This document shows, piece after piece, positions 41,420 through 54,510 of a stretch of 64,000 bases of DNA. A model generated the notes under the pieces. The model was not told the DNA's origin. It searched no databases and saw only the letters and a list, made by a program, of their open reading frames with translations. The DNA lies in the NCBI RefSeq assembly GCF_019097595.1, contig NC_080711.1, positions 17,912,928 through 17,976,927 on the forward strand, read 5' to 3'. The position numbers were made by a program, and so were the translations under genes. The number at the start of each line of letters is the position of its first letter. Position 1 is the stretch's first letter. Origin of the DNA: Hemibagrus wyckioides. Lineage: Eukaryota; Chordata; Actinopteri; Siluriformes; Bagridae.

Positions 41420-42020
41420 ACTCCACATGTGAGTGGCTAATCAGCTAGCTCTTAGCTTTAGCCGTGTTTGGCTAGTTACTGACTGCTGTTTACTCTCACA
41501 GTAAGGTCAGTGAGACTGAAGTTACACACTGATGAGAACTGGAGCATTTTTGTAGTTTGTGTGTGTGTGTGTGTTCATAAACACAGGAGTGTTAATCCCA
41601 TGGTACACATTACTAAGGCTTTAGGGACTGTGACAGATACTGAAAATGTTTGTCTATATTAAGCAACCTGATTCATCACTACATCCTTCTATCTTTCTCC
41701 TTCTCACTATTGCAGTCTTCTCACACTTTTCCCCTATAAACAGGTCTCTTTCTTTTCCCATTAACTTGTAAAACATAGGATTTTCAACTTCATTAAGTTA
41801 TGTGAACTTATTTTTTCTATTTAACTCCAATTGTCTTGACTGGTTCTGAATATTGAACTCACGTTGATATGTTTAAAAAAAATTAAACTCAACTGTCTTG
41901 ACTACTTAGGTTTAACCATCGTGAAATCTATCCATCCATCCATCCATCCATCTAGCTGGTTATTATAGAAAAGCAGAACAACAAATCAGTGGTATAAAAC
42001 AGAATTGTACAATAAATATT
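41420..42020. other. Stretch without recognised gene
   Basis: AT-rich DNA with one GT repeat (41561-41573) and an (ATCC)5 run (41930-41952). Confidence 0.4.
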
Positions 42021-42024
42021 TCCT

Positions 42025-42298
42025 TTAATTTCATTGTCTGTACCGCTTATCCGAACTATCATCGGTCACGGGGAGCCTGTGTCATTGGGCATCAAGGCAG
42101 GATACACCCTGGACGGAGTGCCAACCCATCACAGGGCACACACACACAAACTCATTCACTCAGGCAATCACACACTACGGGCAATTTAGATACTCCAATC
42201 AGCCCAGAAGCATGTCCAGACTCCATACACACAGTGAGCAGGAGCGAGACTCGAACCCAGGACGCGTGAGGTGAACGTGCTTACCACTAAGCCAACGT
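42025..42298 (-). repeat. tRNA-headed SINE-like repeat, antisense, near complete
   Basis: On the minus strand it starts with 'cacgttggcttagtggtaag' (A box), 'cctgggttcgagtctcgctc' (B box), then body 'gtgtgtatggagtctggaca', 'gagtatctaaattgcccgta' and 'ggttggcactccgtcc', and ends 'gataagcggtacagacaatg'. This is one of the best-preserved copies in the window. Confidence 0.75.
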
Positions 42299-42299
42299 G

Positions 42300-42950
42300 T
42301 ACAATAAATGTATTATAATAAAATTAATATATTTTGGTTATTGTAATTTCTTTTCTTTTCGCTTGTATAAAATTATGATTGATTTTCATTTTAGGAAATA
42401 GAGACAAAGTGTGTTTCATCTGTTAAATGAGAGTACCTGAAGTTTAGTCTAACAATTTAGTGGTTCAGTTTAAAAACTGCTAACAATTTAATTCGACTTG
42501 TTGAGTTATAAATTTCTTTCTACCCAAATCTTCTATAATTTCTATAAGTATTTTGGAGTATTTTGTAAAGGTTTCAGCAGATTGGTAGATCTCACCTCTC
42601 TGTAACTGATTCCTTATGATTTTGTTTACTTTGGTATGTTTTAGGGTACTAATTTATTCTGTCAGGTTGGATTTTTAACCTCACCTTTTAAATGCAAATT
42701 AAATGTGAGTTCATAATTTGATGCCACCTAGGTAATAGAATTGGGTTTTTACTATTGAATGAATTTACCAGCCGTTCTCTCTCTCTCATACACACACACA
42801 GAGGATGTGCTATATTTGAGTGTGTGCTGCAGTAGCCACAGTGACCCATATACAGTTGAGCAGATTGATTTGTTTTTTATTTAATATTTTAACCGTTATA
42901 ATTCATTCTTTTTTTAACAGATATGATGAAGTTCATATTTACAGACAGGC
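42300..42950. other. Stretch without recognised gene
   Basis: AT-rich; only short TC/CA repeats at 42777-42803 were recognised. Confidence 0.4.
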
Positions 42951-43092
42951 TTTGTGATCTCACCTGGTTATTTCCATAGAGAGCAGAACAGTAGAAACTA
43001 TACTGAGGAAGGTTTGGCAGTCCACATCTGCTTTAGTCTCATGAGCCTCAAAGACCCAGTCCTGTCTGGAGTCCTTTCCTCTACCACTCCAA

Positions 43093-43096
<4 letters not shown>

Positions 43097-43130
<34 letters not shown>

Positions 43131-43270
43131 GTCCCAATTCTTTCTTTCTCATTTTATTTGTTCTGTCTCTCTCTTTCTCTCTCCCCTTCCCTTTCTTTTC
43201 CTTTCCTTTCTTTTCTTTTTGTTTCGTTTCTTCTCTTGCGCTCTCTTTTTACCTTCTCGTTTTTTTTTTC
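43097..43270. repeat. CT-rich low-complexity tract
   Basis: Pure CT run (43097-43128) followed by pyrimidine-rich sequence to 43278. Confidence 0.9.
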
Positions 43271-43319
43271 TTCCTCCTTCAGGATCCAGATGTCCCAGTG
43301 ACCCATTTTAAGCAGAAAT

Positions 43320-44820
43320 AAAGTGACTCTGGTAATGGACCATCATTATTATGTAATCTATGCAGGCTGAGATGGTTCATCAAATTTTGGATCTTCATAA
43401 AAATAGTTTACAGCATTATCATTAACTCTTTTTTTCCCCGGAACACTAACGTCGGATTATCAGACATTTTCACTCAGTATAAACAAAGAATTCTTTTATC
43501 GCCGGTCACGAGTCAATATAAATGAGTCAGGACGCTGATGGCTTTCAGTGTGAGATGTTTGTTTTTCTTTGGGTCGGGATAACCTTAATAAGACTTTTAG
43601 TGGCTGAAGATAACTCCTTAAAATTTTAGATGCTTATGAACAAGCACTCACGGCATCTCGGACAGCAGCACTTGGTTTGATATCACTACTTACTTTGAAG
43701 ATAGAGACGTGTGTGGGACAAAAAAGCAACCGTTTTGTTTTTCTGACCATTTCTATTAATGCATTGCCTTGGATAGGCTAAATAATTATTAAAAAAAAAC
43801 TACAAATACTGGTTGCAAAAACACTGAGTGTTTACTTTTAGGAGTCATTAAGCATCACTGTGGAGTGTAACATGACATTCAAAGAAATTCAGTGCTGAAC
43901 AACCAAAACATGCACGAATTTTGGAATGAGAAAAAACAAGCAAAAAAGTAGTTCAGCTTTATTTTTGCTAAAAAAGCCAAAAGCGTACTTAAGCTTTAGG
44001 AAACATTAGTTACCTGCTGTCAAGCTATCATACACAGGAGCTAGCATTTAGTGTCATTTTCTGTCAAATTTCATGCTAACAAATGACACATGATGAGCTC
44101 CAAGAGTCTGTGAGAGAGACGGCAATTCACGTGCATTTTAGTGAATTGTGGCATCTCAGCCATTTTTTTCAGACATTCTTGCTCAGCTCCATCCTGCTGT
44201 GTTCCTCAGTTGGGATTGTTGGAAATCATTCATATGCATAAGATGCTTGTAAAGGGCGGAGGTTAGGATTGACCATGAATCATGCAAACACAGGACACTC
44301 TGACTAAACCTGTCTCCTGTGAGATGATTCATGTTCCTGTCATACTTTTTTTTTATCAAAGATTTAATTCAAACGGTGCATTTTCAGTGTGTGTGTAAAC
44401 GTCCCTGTAAACGCAGCCTAAATAAAGAGCTCCAGCTGCCCTCAGTAGTGGTCTTGGACTTTCTCCTGCTGTTTATCTCCATTAGTCTTGTCTGGCCCAG
44501 AACTAATTTTAGCTGAATTGGCCCTCATTATTTGAAACAAAGAGGGCAGTTCACACTGGACTCAGTATTGATATGAGTTGAGGTTAAGGTTAATATAGTT
44601 TGTGTTTTTTTGAGTATGTGAAGCTGAGTGGTGATTGTAATTTTCTAAAAGTAAATTATTTTCCCCTGTCGGAAATGCAACTTGATTAATTTGTGATTCT
44701 GAGCACTGTTTTAATCTCAATTTCAACACATTAAAATAATAACATAATATAATGGGCTGTACGGTGGTGAAGCAGGTCTCTGGTTCGGTCCTGAGTTACA
44801 GTGAGAATGGAGAGATCAGT
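43320..44820. other. Stretch without recognised gene
   Basis: No transposon ends or exons recognised. A short SINE-head-like fragment 'gggctgtacggtggtgaagc ... tggttcggtcctgag' is at 44754-44795. Confidence 0.35.
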
Positions 44821-44824
44821 GATG

Positions 44825-45005
44825 GAGATTTTAGTATTTTTGGCATTGTAATTTTTAAATTTGCAGATTTTTTTTAATTGGCAAAATTGCAAGCACAGGA
44901 TTATAATTTAAAACTACTGCAGTGAAGACACAAATTAAACGCATGTGAATCGAAGAGGGTTTTGGCTGAAAGTGTGCTTTGAAGACGTCACATGACATCT
45001 GTAAA
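44825..45005. repeat. Diverged relative of the 14275 MITE family
   Basis: 'gcaaaattgcaagcacagga', 'aactactgcagtgaagacac' and 'gaatcgaagagggttttggc' match interior sequence of the 14275 and 19640 copies. The terminal motifs are lost. Confidence 0.5.
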
Positions 45006-45104
45006 TTTTAAAAAGTGGCAAGTTCTCTTAAGTTGTGTTCATTTCAGATATATTCTCTATGTTTATATGGGTCTCCTCTGGGTTTTCTGGTTTTCTCCAG
45101 CATT

Positions 45105-45260
45105 TGATAAAACATACAAGTAGGCGGATTGGTTATAGATGTGAAGGAGTGTGTGAACAGTGGTCAGTTATGAGTCAACCGTTGTCCCAGTCAGGGTGTA
45201 ATCTAGTGTCCTGCAACTCCACCCATCCACTGCACCTCTAACCAGAATAAAACCATAATT
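45105..45260 (+). repeat. Fish SINE-like body fragment
   Basis: 'agtaggcggattggttatag', 'gtgaaggagtgtgtgaacag' and 'tcccagtcagggtgtaatct' match the body of the repeat also seen at 63690-63860. Confidence 0.55.
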
Positions 45261-45931
45261 GAAATTAAATGAATAAAGTAAATCATTGGTTTTCTACTCT
45301 TTTAATCCATATTAAATGGCTGCAGCATTTATGTATACTTTCGCTGTCTATATTCTGCTTAAACAGTAGACTAGACTTGAATGGAAATCTGAAAGCCTCA
45401 CAGCAACATGGCTTGTGCATTTTATTTTTGCTCCTGTAAAACCCCACAGCTTTTTCTTTGTCAGCACTTACCCTCGACACTTTCTTTACTTTCTGACAGT
45501 TCACACACACACATCACACACAAATATGCTTGCTTAAAATTCCAATTTTATTGGTCACATACACAACCATACATAGAAAACATGCAAAATGTCTGTGATA
45601 TAAAAATAGAATAAAAATTTAAATTACAATCAAAATAAAATATATATATAAATATAAATATAGAATATAGGAGTACAGACTGGTGGCAATAATCGTATGA
45701 TTTTGAACCATATTTGAATAAAGTACAAATCTGTGCAGTACTGAATAGGTGAAAATACTCAGTTTAACATTTAGCCTAATACAATGCTAATAATCAGAGT
45801 GTAAAATCTTGTCATCTGACTGAGATGAATCAATGTAAAGAGGCAGGTCAGTCAATCCATGTCACACCATCATATTAAATCAACTCCAAGATAACATGAT
45901 AGTATGAAAATAAATAGCATCAGTCAATATA

Positions 45932-46415
45932 CACCCATTAGGCATAACATTATGACTAATAATGTGTTGGTCCTCCTTTTGATGCGAAAACACAACAAAC
46001 TGCTATGCACTGTGTATTCTGACACCTGTCTATAAGAACCAGCATTAACTTTTTCAGAATTTTGAGCAACAGTAGCTCGTCTGTTGGGTCGGACCATACG
46101 TGCATGTTTGGCTGCCCATGACCCTAACGCCAGTTCACCACTGTTCCTTTATTGGACCACTTTTGATAGATACTGACCACTGCAGACCAGGAACACCCCA
46201 CAAGAGCTGCAGTTTTGGAGATGCTCTGATCCAGTCATAGCTCACAATTTGGCCCTTGTCAAACTCGCTCAAATCCTTACACTTGCCCATTTTACCTGAT
46301 TCTAACACATCAACATCGTTGCTGCCTCTAATATATCCCACCCACTAACAGGTGCCATGATGAGGAGATAATCAGTGTCACCTGATACTGCTCATAATGT
46401 TATGCCTGATCGGTG
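45932..46415 (-). mobile_element. Tc1-like element, 484 bp, deletion derivative
   Basis: TA at 45930-45931 and 46416-46417. Ends are CACCCATTAGGCATAACATT and its near reverse complement. The antisense strand retains [18 protein letters not shown] (transposase N-terminus) as in the 9149 copy. Catalytic core deleted. Confidence 0.87.
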
Positions 46416-46549
46416 TAAACCAAATAATACTGAACAAAATACAAAATGGTGTGTTGCTTTAAAGTGTAAGATGAACTATAAACACTGGTCAGGTTTTGAA
46501 ACAATAATAATGACATCTCTGTGTAGAATACGATGGTGTAGTGATATTT

Positions 46550-46800
46550 ATTCATTCATCTTGTGAAAGTGCTTTATCTTGTTCTGACTAGCGGTGAATC
46601 TTGAGCCTGTTCCTGGAATTCTCGGTATGAGAATGCTCAGGCTGGAACAGTTCATTGCTGGGTACCACACACACACACACACACACGTTCACATATAGTG
46701 TCGATTTAGTGCCAGTTCAACTACCGGCAAGTTTTTTAGGAAGTTGGTGGAATCCAGAGGAAGAACAGAGAGAAAACCAACACAAACACAGAGAGACACA
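46550..46800 (-). repeat. SINE-like repeat, antisense, degenerate
   Basis: 'attcattcatcttgtgaaag', 'tgagcctgttcctggaattc', a CA run (46668-46686) and 'ggaatccagaggaagaacag' follow the layout of the tRNA-headed repeat body; the head is missing. Confidence 0.5.
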
Positions 46801-47089
46801 CTGACACAATATTTTTTTTGGTTTGTTTGTTTGTTTTAATCCAGTGTTTTTATCTCTGACTTCTTGAAACAATTTAATAGCTCCCTCCACTACCCACATC
46901 ATGCTAAAAAATATTACTGGTGTTATTGAACTAACTGTACAACTACATCTAAATATCTGTACAAAAAACATAGAAACTTTCTCTATCCATCATCAACTTC
47001 ACACTGACACACTCACTGCTGCGGGCAAGTTTATAAAAACAGTTGTAGTGCTGTAAGATCTTCAAATTCCTGAAAAGTGTGTGTGTGCA

Positions 47090-47090
<1 letters not shown>

Positions 47091-47124
<34 letters not shown>
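47091..47124. repeat. (GT)n microsatellite
   Basis: GT run with nearby GTGTGCATGTATGTG. Confidence 0.93.
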
Positions 47125-47125
<1 letters not shown>

Positions 47126-47739
47126 TCAGAGTCAGGGTGTGGTTCTACTCTGAGTCATCTCCCTAACAACAACCCCAGACTCCTATACCACACCCCACCC
47201 GCACTCCGTCCCGTGCATACCAGATCAGGTCGAAATAGATAACACAATTGTGTATGAGCATGTTTTGTGTTTTTTTCCTCCACTCATGAGTCACTCGGTT
47301 CAATATCGATCCAATATCGTCCCAGTAAAAAGGTCAGAGTTGCAAAATCATACAAGGCAGTAGCAAGTGCATTACAATATCACTTCACAGCTTTGCATGT
47401 GCAACTGCATGAATGTTGTTTAAAGTGGATTGGTCAAGAGGATCGTTCTCAGCCTGGGGCATAGCCAGGAGTTCATTTCAACGGGCGAGAGTAAACAACA
47501 TCGTATTGAGAAATGTGACATGCTCCTGCATTTTGTGTGGATGCCAGACCCCTGGTAGGACTGGAGGGAAACATGGCTGATTGTGATTGGTTCAGATCTG
47601 TTGCTCACAACAGCAGCCATTAAAATGTCATTAACACGAGCATTTTTAGAGTTAGAGTTTTACAAAAGAAGTTTCTATGGGATCCAGGGAAGGAAATTTT
47701 TATTTGCAGAAAGAAAAGCATTCAATTCTAATGACTCTG

Positions 47740-47945
47740 GGAATAATATTTATTTGTTTGTTTATTTGTTTTTTATTACTATTATTTATTTATTTATTTA
47801 TATCATGTAGTAGTTATTTATTTATTTATTTATTTATATCATGTAGTACTTATTTATTTATTTTATTTATTTATTATTCAGTGGTGTGTTATTTATTTAT
47901 TTATTTATATTTATTTATTTTTCAATAGTATTTAATTTATTATGT
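47740..47945. repeat. (TTTA)n region with duplicated spacer
   Basis: TTTA/TTTG repeats broken twice by the same spacer 'tatatcatgtagta' (47800 and 47836), showing a local tandem duplication of about 37 bp. Confidence 0.88.
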
Positions 47946-47949
47946 ATTT

Positions 47950-49540
47950 ATTAGCATAATTTGCTTGTTTGTTTTCTTTAATCATATAATGTAAAAAACA
48001 TTAATGGTTTCATTGAATTTTAGATTTTAATTTACTTTAGGCCTTTGATATAAATTACTTACATAAACTTACGTCAAATTACCTACCTAAACAGTCATAA
48101 CTGGTTACTGTATAGTTGATGACAAACTTCATAGTTTTCTACCCTGGATCTCTTGAGTTTTATGGTCATTTTTAAACAGTTACTAACAACATTAACAACT
48201 AACTCCACCCAAAATGAGCAAACCACTTCACAAAGCTTTCAGTGATGAGGACTAAATCACATGGTTTGAGTCAGAACGCCAATTTTCGAAGAGATAAGCT
48301 AGTGTTCTGTTACGGTTTAAATGAATTCGATCGTGAAAATATCCTTATTCAACTAAATACAAACTCATACATTACTCATGAACCCAGTCATAAGAGCTAG
48401 CTGCTAGGTACCGCTTCTCAGTCCTCAGCTACAACATCGTATTATAAATGATCGAGTCACGGTTTCCATGGTGAAAAGTGAAAGGAGGAGGAGCACAGAA
48501 GAGGGGACGGGGCTTAAGACTGAAGAAGATGCTCAGGATATTTTCTCTTCAGCTGGCGTTACAATCAGCCTTCATGTTCTAAATACTTCAAATGATGTAA
48601 ATGATAACATTTGATGAACTGGAACATGTATTTACTGTAATCTACCCCATTTATAAGATAAGATAAGATAGAACTTTATTAATTATCAAAGTAAATTCTT
48701 TTCCCAGAGACTGCTTCAGATTACAAGAGAAATAAATATAAATGAAATATTCTATATATACAAAGTGTCTACAAAAGTACAAAAAAACGTGCTAGGGAAC
48801 TAAGTCTTGGACATAATCATTATAATATATTATCATTAATTATCAGGAAGATAAATAATGATAAGGGTCCTGGTCATTAAACAAAACTACATGTATATGT
48901 GTATGGAATTGGATTGACTATGCTGAGCTTTTTTGAGCATAAAAGCCCAAATACAGCACAAAACATGACGCCTATTTATTGAGTAATAACCACCGACGCA
49001 CAAGTCTTTGGAACTGATGCAATATTTCAGAAGTTCAAAATCCAACCTTTCAGTCCTCATCACTTTAAACTGAGAAAAAAAAAAATGTAAAAAATGTGGT
49101 CAATTTGATTAAAGAAAAAAATATTACATATAGTTTACATTCAAATATTATGTTTCTTAACAATATTGTTTAAACTAAACTTAAGCAGGATGTTGGCGCT
49201 GAAGAGAAGTATGACATAATTAAATTTAGGTTGTTAGACCCCACGTTAGAATAGTGCATGTGGTAATGTGTCCGTTGCCTCATATAAGAGTTATAGGTTT
49301 GAGTCCCAGCTTAGACAGATTGAGCTTTTCAGTTTTATTCATAGCTTTGAAAATATGTGATCAAATCATGTTGGAAAAACACGAAACCATCAAGTGGAAC
49401 CGATGTATGTAAATTCAATGAGCTTTCTTTCTTTTTATAACTTTCCATACCTCTTTTACCATACTTTTATACCTCTTTTTATTATGAAAAGAGGCTTAGG
49501 CTCATAAACATGTGATTTGTGAGATCAAACCACAGGCAGG
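47950..49540. other. Stretch with minor repeats
   Basis: A LINE-tail-like piece at 48655-48720 (AAGATA units, then 'agaactttattaattatcaa'). A tRNA-like patch at 49255-49312 ('tgtggtaatgtgtccgttgc' ... 'ataggtttgagtcccagc') has weak A and B boxes and may be a SINE head. No gene recognised. Confidence 0.35.

Positions 49541-49544
<4 letters not shown>

Positions 49545-49620
<76 letters not shown>
49545..49620. repeat. (GA)n microsatellite, 76 nt
   Basis: 38 uninterrupted AG units, the longest pure dinucleotide GA array in the window. Confidence 0.97.
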
Positions 49621-49621
<1 letters not shown>

Positions 49622-50449
49622 ATTACTGTCCTGCTCACTGTGTGGGAATGACAACCTTTCTCTCTCACGTGTAAATCAGTGTGAAATGAAGAAACGTTTG
49701 GAGCTTCTCTCCTCTCTCAATGCTAGCTACAGCAGATTAAGCTAACAGATGGAAACGAAGGACACGTCCAGTCAGTGAATGTCATTTTTCATTTTTAACC
49801 TGGAAACTTTTCTGTCATCGTGTGTAGTACATCATTGTAGAGTATTACATAAGTACAGCTGTTTTGGGATTCCCAAAACATCCGGAAGTGATATTCGGCT
49901 TCTACAACAGCAGTCAGTTTTATCCATGTTATCCATTTAATGCATCAAGTTAATTACTGTTAGCACTTAGTAGCTGCTATAAACAGTCGTTTCTCTTATG
50001 ATCCTGTCTCTTGAAGCTAAAAGCTTGAATTTCCTGTGTCAGAAGGAAACATTTTACCTGTGACATTTAAGATTTCTTCCATACAATCAATCTATCAATA
50101 CATTAATTCCACAGTAAACTTCCCCATATCAAAAATTACACATTATGTCATTATGTGCCTAAATGTCCCTGCGCATGCTGTTGCTATGGAAACAGTAACA
50201 TTTTACAAAAACAACACAAACGTGTGATTTACCAAGTAGTGAAAGCTCCTGTCAGAGCTTCTGTTATAGAAAATGAATCAACTCCTTCTGACCAATCAGA
50301 TTAGAGAATTGCTGTATAATTAGCAGTATAATAATCATAGAACTATTTTTGGATGATCGCTACAGAAAGATTATCATGCAAATCTGGGTTTAAAATATTT
50401 TTAAAAAAAATTATAATTATGCCTCTGTATTTTTCCTTAATACTTTTCT

Positions 50450-50600
50450 TAATATATTGAATTTTTTCAAAAATCATATTTATGTATTTCAGTACAAAAA
50501 AGGATCCACAGTGTTCATTAAAGCTCTCAGGTTCCTCTGTCCATCGAAGCAGCTGTTACTTGTTGAAGTAAATGTTTCTCTTTTTTTTGTTGCTAAACGA
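50450..50600 (+). repeat. Direct repeat, copy 1 of a local pair
   Basis: 'catatttatgtatttcagta', 'ggatccacagtg', 'ctcctctgtccatc'-like and 'agctgttacttgttgaagta' are shared with 51765-51905. About 130 bp aligned. Confidence 0.8.
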
Positions 50601-51289
50601 TTCATCTTCTGTTATAGAAAATGAATCAGCTCCTTCTGACCAGTCCAATTAGAGAACTGCTGTGTCGCTTAGAACCGATTTATCGACGCAGCCCTCGGTC
50701 AGCTTTCCATTTTTTGCTCTTAGCAAGCAAGTGTGGTTCATTATAAAGTGTCATCCAAATACTGTGAGGGTTTTTTCTAGCTATGGATGGCTCTCAGCAC
50801 TGAGAAGTGATCTGTGTGTGTGTGTGTGCGTGTGTATGTGCGTGTGTTAATTAGAGGTCATACAGGGAGAGAGGCTCGAGATTCCACACACTCAAGGAAT
50901 CAGACAACGTGGAGTTTTTTTTTTCTTCTGGTATCAAGCCAACTTCAGTGGAGCAAAACGCTTAAGCCATGGGCTTTATAACGAGGTGCAGTTACACACC
51001 ATGAGTCACCATTTTATCAGATCCACACACCATATAGGTCTCTTTGTAGGGATTACTGACTGAAGTTCGTCCGTCACCATGCACAGTGACTCAACCCCTG
51101 ACTAGATACTCAGGTAGTACAAAACTTTCCCACTGAACCCATAGACAAATCACATGTCCTGTGAGCTAAACAATAATTACAGACTAATTTACACAACGAT
51201 TTATCAGAATTAAGTATGGACAAAAAATGTCTTCATAGTTCCCATGTGTCTAGTAAAGACTGTATATGTGTCCAATAAAAAATAAACAG

Positions 51290-51450
51290 CATTAAAAATG
51301 TAAAAATAAATAAAATAGAAATATACAACAAAAAATAAAATAAATAAAATAGAAATAAACAGCAAAAAATTAAAATGAATAAAATAAAAATAAAGAGCAA
51401 AAAATTAAAATAAATAAAATCGAAATAAACAGCAAAAAAATAAATAAAAA
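51290..51450. repeat. A-rich minisatellite, about 35-bp unit
   Basis: About four units around 'aaatagaaataaacagcaaa', differing by a few bases each. Confidence 0.85.
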
Positions 51451-51764
51451 AATGGTATTTATATAGGTGTATAATAATCATATTTTACTAATTCTTTTCA
51501 ATGTGAGGATTAAATAATGATGATTTTTTCCCCATATCTTAATATTTTATTGATTTTTAAATCATTTTAATTATAATTATCACACATGGTGGACAACAGA
51601 ATTTTTTTTTTGTTTGTTTTTAAAAACAGTTTTTTCAAAATCATCCAAAGCTGGGTTTAGAAAATAATAATAATAAAAAAATAAATAAATAAAATCTGTC
51701 AGATTTCAGCAGACCAAGATCTAAGAATTACACCTGAGTATTTTTTGCTTCATATTTTTAAAAA

Positions 51765-51905
51765 AAAATCATGTTTATGTATTTCAAAACAAAAAAAAAG
51801 ATCCACAGTGACCATTAAAGCTCCCAGTTCCTCTGTCCATCAAACCAGCTGTTACTTGTTGAAGTAAATGTCTCTCTCTCTCTCTTTTTTTTTTTTGCTA
51901 AACGT
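51765..51905 (+). repeat. Direct repeat, copy 2 of a local pair
   Basis: Same sequence order as 50450-50600 with an expanded CT/T tract before 'gctaaacg'. Flanking AT-rich DNA also shows weak similarity. Confidence 0.8.
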
Positions 51906-52314
51906 CAGACAGATGTGCTAAATAAATGCATGTAACTCACACCACCGTTTCTTTTCAGCGTTCTATTTTATATTCGGTTTCAAGTGACACGCTGTAAATC
52001 GTGAAGTCTTTCCAGAGATTTCCGTGGCTGAACTGCCCACAGCGTTCTGTCGAGCAGATGAGTTACACAATACCGTGATTTTGTTTATATCTCACGTAGT
52101 GAGCATGTAGTGTGAACTCAGGATTCTGCCTGTTCAGGTGGATCTCAGGTCACCTAAGGAAAAAATACATGATAAAAGGGGAATCGTGAAATATTTCACT
52201 CAAGTCATCATGTACATCATTGTAAAGGTTTAAGTACAGCTGCGTCATGAAGTTGTTGAAGGCATTTTCATAAAAATGGCACATCATGGAGTGATATTCA
52301 TCTTATACCACAAC

Positions 52315-52457
<143 letters not shown>

Positions 52458-53024
52458 ACTTTATTGTAATTGCAAAGTACAGGTACATAGCAAAGAAATG
52501 GCGTTTAGCATCTACTAGAAATGCAAATAGTAGAAATTGTGCAAATGAACAAGTGCAGATAAATATGTAAATATGTGCATCAATAAATAAGACTATGTCA
52601 ATATGTGCATAGAGAAGTATGTGCAAGTTGTTTAATTTATTAAATGTTTATTTATTACATTTTATCAATTTAAATTCTGAAATGATGAGGATGATGAGGT
52701 TTTCTTTATATATTTATCTCAGGTGACATAAGAAAATAAAATGACACATGAAAGGTTTATAGTGATAATAAGGAACAGTGAAGTAAACAATGATTTCACA
52801 ATAATGTGTCCTTGTTATTTAAAAATCCAACACCATTTGGATCTGTGGTTAATGTTGGTGTAGCATGAACGCTGATGAGTTTTTTTCAAGTTAATTCATT
52901 AATAAATTCGAATTTAGAATTTGGTCCTACACAATACAACATGAAATGCTTTTCACCTCTGCCCCTGCTATAAAAAAAACCCCAAAAGAATTGAATTTAA
53001 TAAATAAGAAATAAATGTAAAATA

Positions 53025-53046
53025 AAATAAAATAAAATAAAATGGA
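53025..53046. repeat. (AAAAT)n pentanucleotide repeat
   Basis: Four to five AAAAT units. Confidence 0.85.
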
Positions 53047-53236
53047 AATAAAATGTATAATAAATGGAATTAGCTGTAAAGGATAAAAAAATTGACAAAA
53101 TATAGAAAAAATATGTAGAATATTAATCCAGTACAATGACTGATAATATGAATGTAGATTTCTGTTTATGAGTAACGTGTACATGTGTGCAGATTTATTA
53201 GATTAGATTACTTAACTAATGACATTTTCTACATGT

Positions 53237-53280
53237 GTATGTGTGTGTGTGTGTGTGCATGTGTGTGTGTGTGTGTGGTG
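53237..53280. repeat. (GT)n microsatellite
   Basis: GT run with a GCAT interruption. Confidence 0.93.
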
Positions 53281-53289
53281 GCATTGCTG

Positions 53290-53500
53290 TATCATTGGTT
53301 CGGATCCTGCAGATCGTCTTCCTTATCCCAGGGATGTGCGTGCATTAGATCATCAGCGGAGAGGATTTATGATCGTGTCTCTGCAGAAGACATGTTAAGA
53401 CGGGACCGAAGACGAAGCGTGCTCGCTGAACATTGCAAGAGCAATAAGGATTTTTAGGGGCATTATGACTGGGTTAATAAAACACAGCTGCCCCTAAAAG
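53290..53500 (+). other. Unrecognised CpG-containing segment with an open frame and a hairpin
   Basis: The frame from 53185 runs through a GT repeat into SSAERIYDRVSAEDMLRRDR and ends at 53457 (CKSNKDF). Composition here is unlike the AT-rich neighbours. TTTTAGGGGCA (53452-53462) is mirrored by TGCCCCTAAAA (53489-53499). Could be a conserved non-coding element, an exon or chance; not identified. Confidence 0.25.
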
Positions 53501-53644
53501 TCCCTCATTTTTCTTGCTGCCTCTCATTCGTCCGCTCGCTCGCTCGTTCTCTCTCTCTTTTCTCTTTCTCTCTCTCTGTGGCCGTAACGCCGCTGTCAGC
53601 CGTCCAACAGGAGAAACTTTAGAAAGAGAGTGCAGAGAATTTTC

Positions 53645-53650
<6 letters not shown>

Positions 53651-53698
<48 letters not shown>
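53651..53698. repeat. (CT)n-(CA)n microsatellite
   Basis: CT run followed by CA run. Confidence 0.95.
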
Positions 53699-53700
<2 letters not shown>

Positions 53701-54169
53701 CTCCAATCACACACATATGCCAGAGGCTTTATAAGTTGCTCTTATAAAGTGGGGGTTGCTCTGGGATTTGAACGCCGAGCTGGGAGAGGTTATTGAGTTC
53801 AACGTGCTCTTTTTTTTTTTTTTCTTCTCCAGCAAAACTTTTTTGTGTGTGTGTTTGGACTGCGCTCACCATCCTGCACGATAAAAATAGGCAACAGTTG
53901 TTAGTACAACAAGATGAAAGATGAGGTTCTAGCGACATAAAGAAAGAAACAAAATGCCAGCAGTAGAAGGTTCTGAGTTCAAATCCCGTCGCTGTCAGAG
54001 AGGCGCTGCTGGACCCTGTTTAAAAGCAGACCCTTTAAACCTTTATTATTGTTGTTATTACTGCTAAACTCGGCACTTTGCCTGTGCTACACAGGAACGA
54101 ATGAATGAAATAAATAAATACAGACAGATTTATCCGCTATGTCTTATGTCCTATAATACTGTGACATAC

Positions 54170-54510
54170 TTCCTTTCTTTTTTTTTTCCTTTTCTCTCTT
54201 TCTTTTTTTTTTCTTTTTTTAAGCCAAAGCTTGATTCTGACCTAGATGTGCACTTCCTGAAGGAAATACTGTGAGTTATAAAGGAATTTAAAAGGGATGC
54301 AGGAATGTAAGAAAGATTTAAAGGGTTTTTTTTTTTTTAAGATTTCAAAAGATTAACAGTGTGAAAGTGTTACAAAAGGGAGGAAAAGAGGTGAAAGAGA
54401 AAAAGGGGAGGAGGTAAAGAGGAAAAATAGAACTAGAAAAAAAGAAAATTAGAGAAAAAAAGTGAGCCACGTGAAGGAATCAGAAAGAGAAGTGTTTGGC
54501 TTCTTGGTTT
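54170..54510. repeat. Pyrimidine-rich then purine-rich low-complexity DNA
   Basis: T/C runs at 54170-54225 are followed by A/G-rich sequence at 54350-54495. No gene. Confidence 0.7.

Noticed and set aside
47677..47928. YLFIYLFI membrane-like protein
   Set aside because: Encoded by TTTA repeats.
49512..49745. RERERE charged protein
   Set aside because: Encoded by the GA microsatellite.
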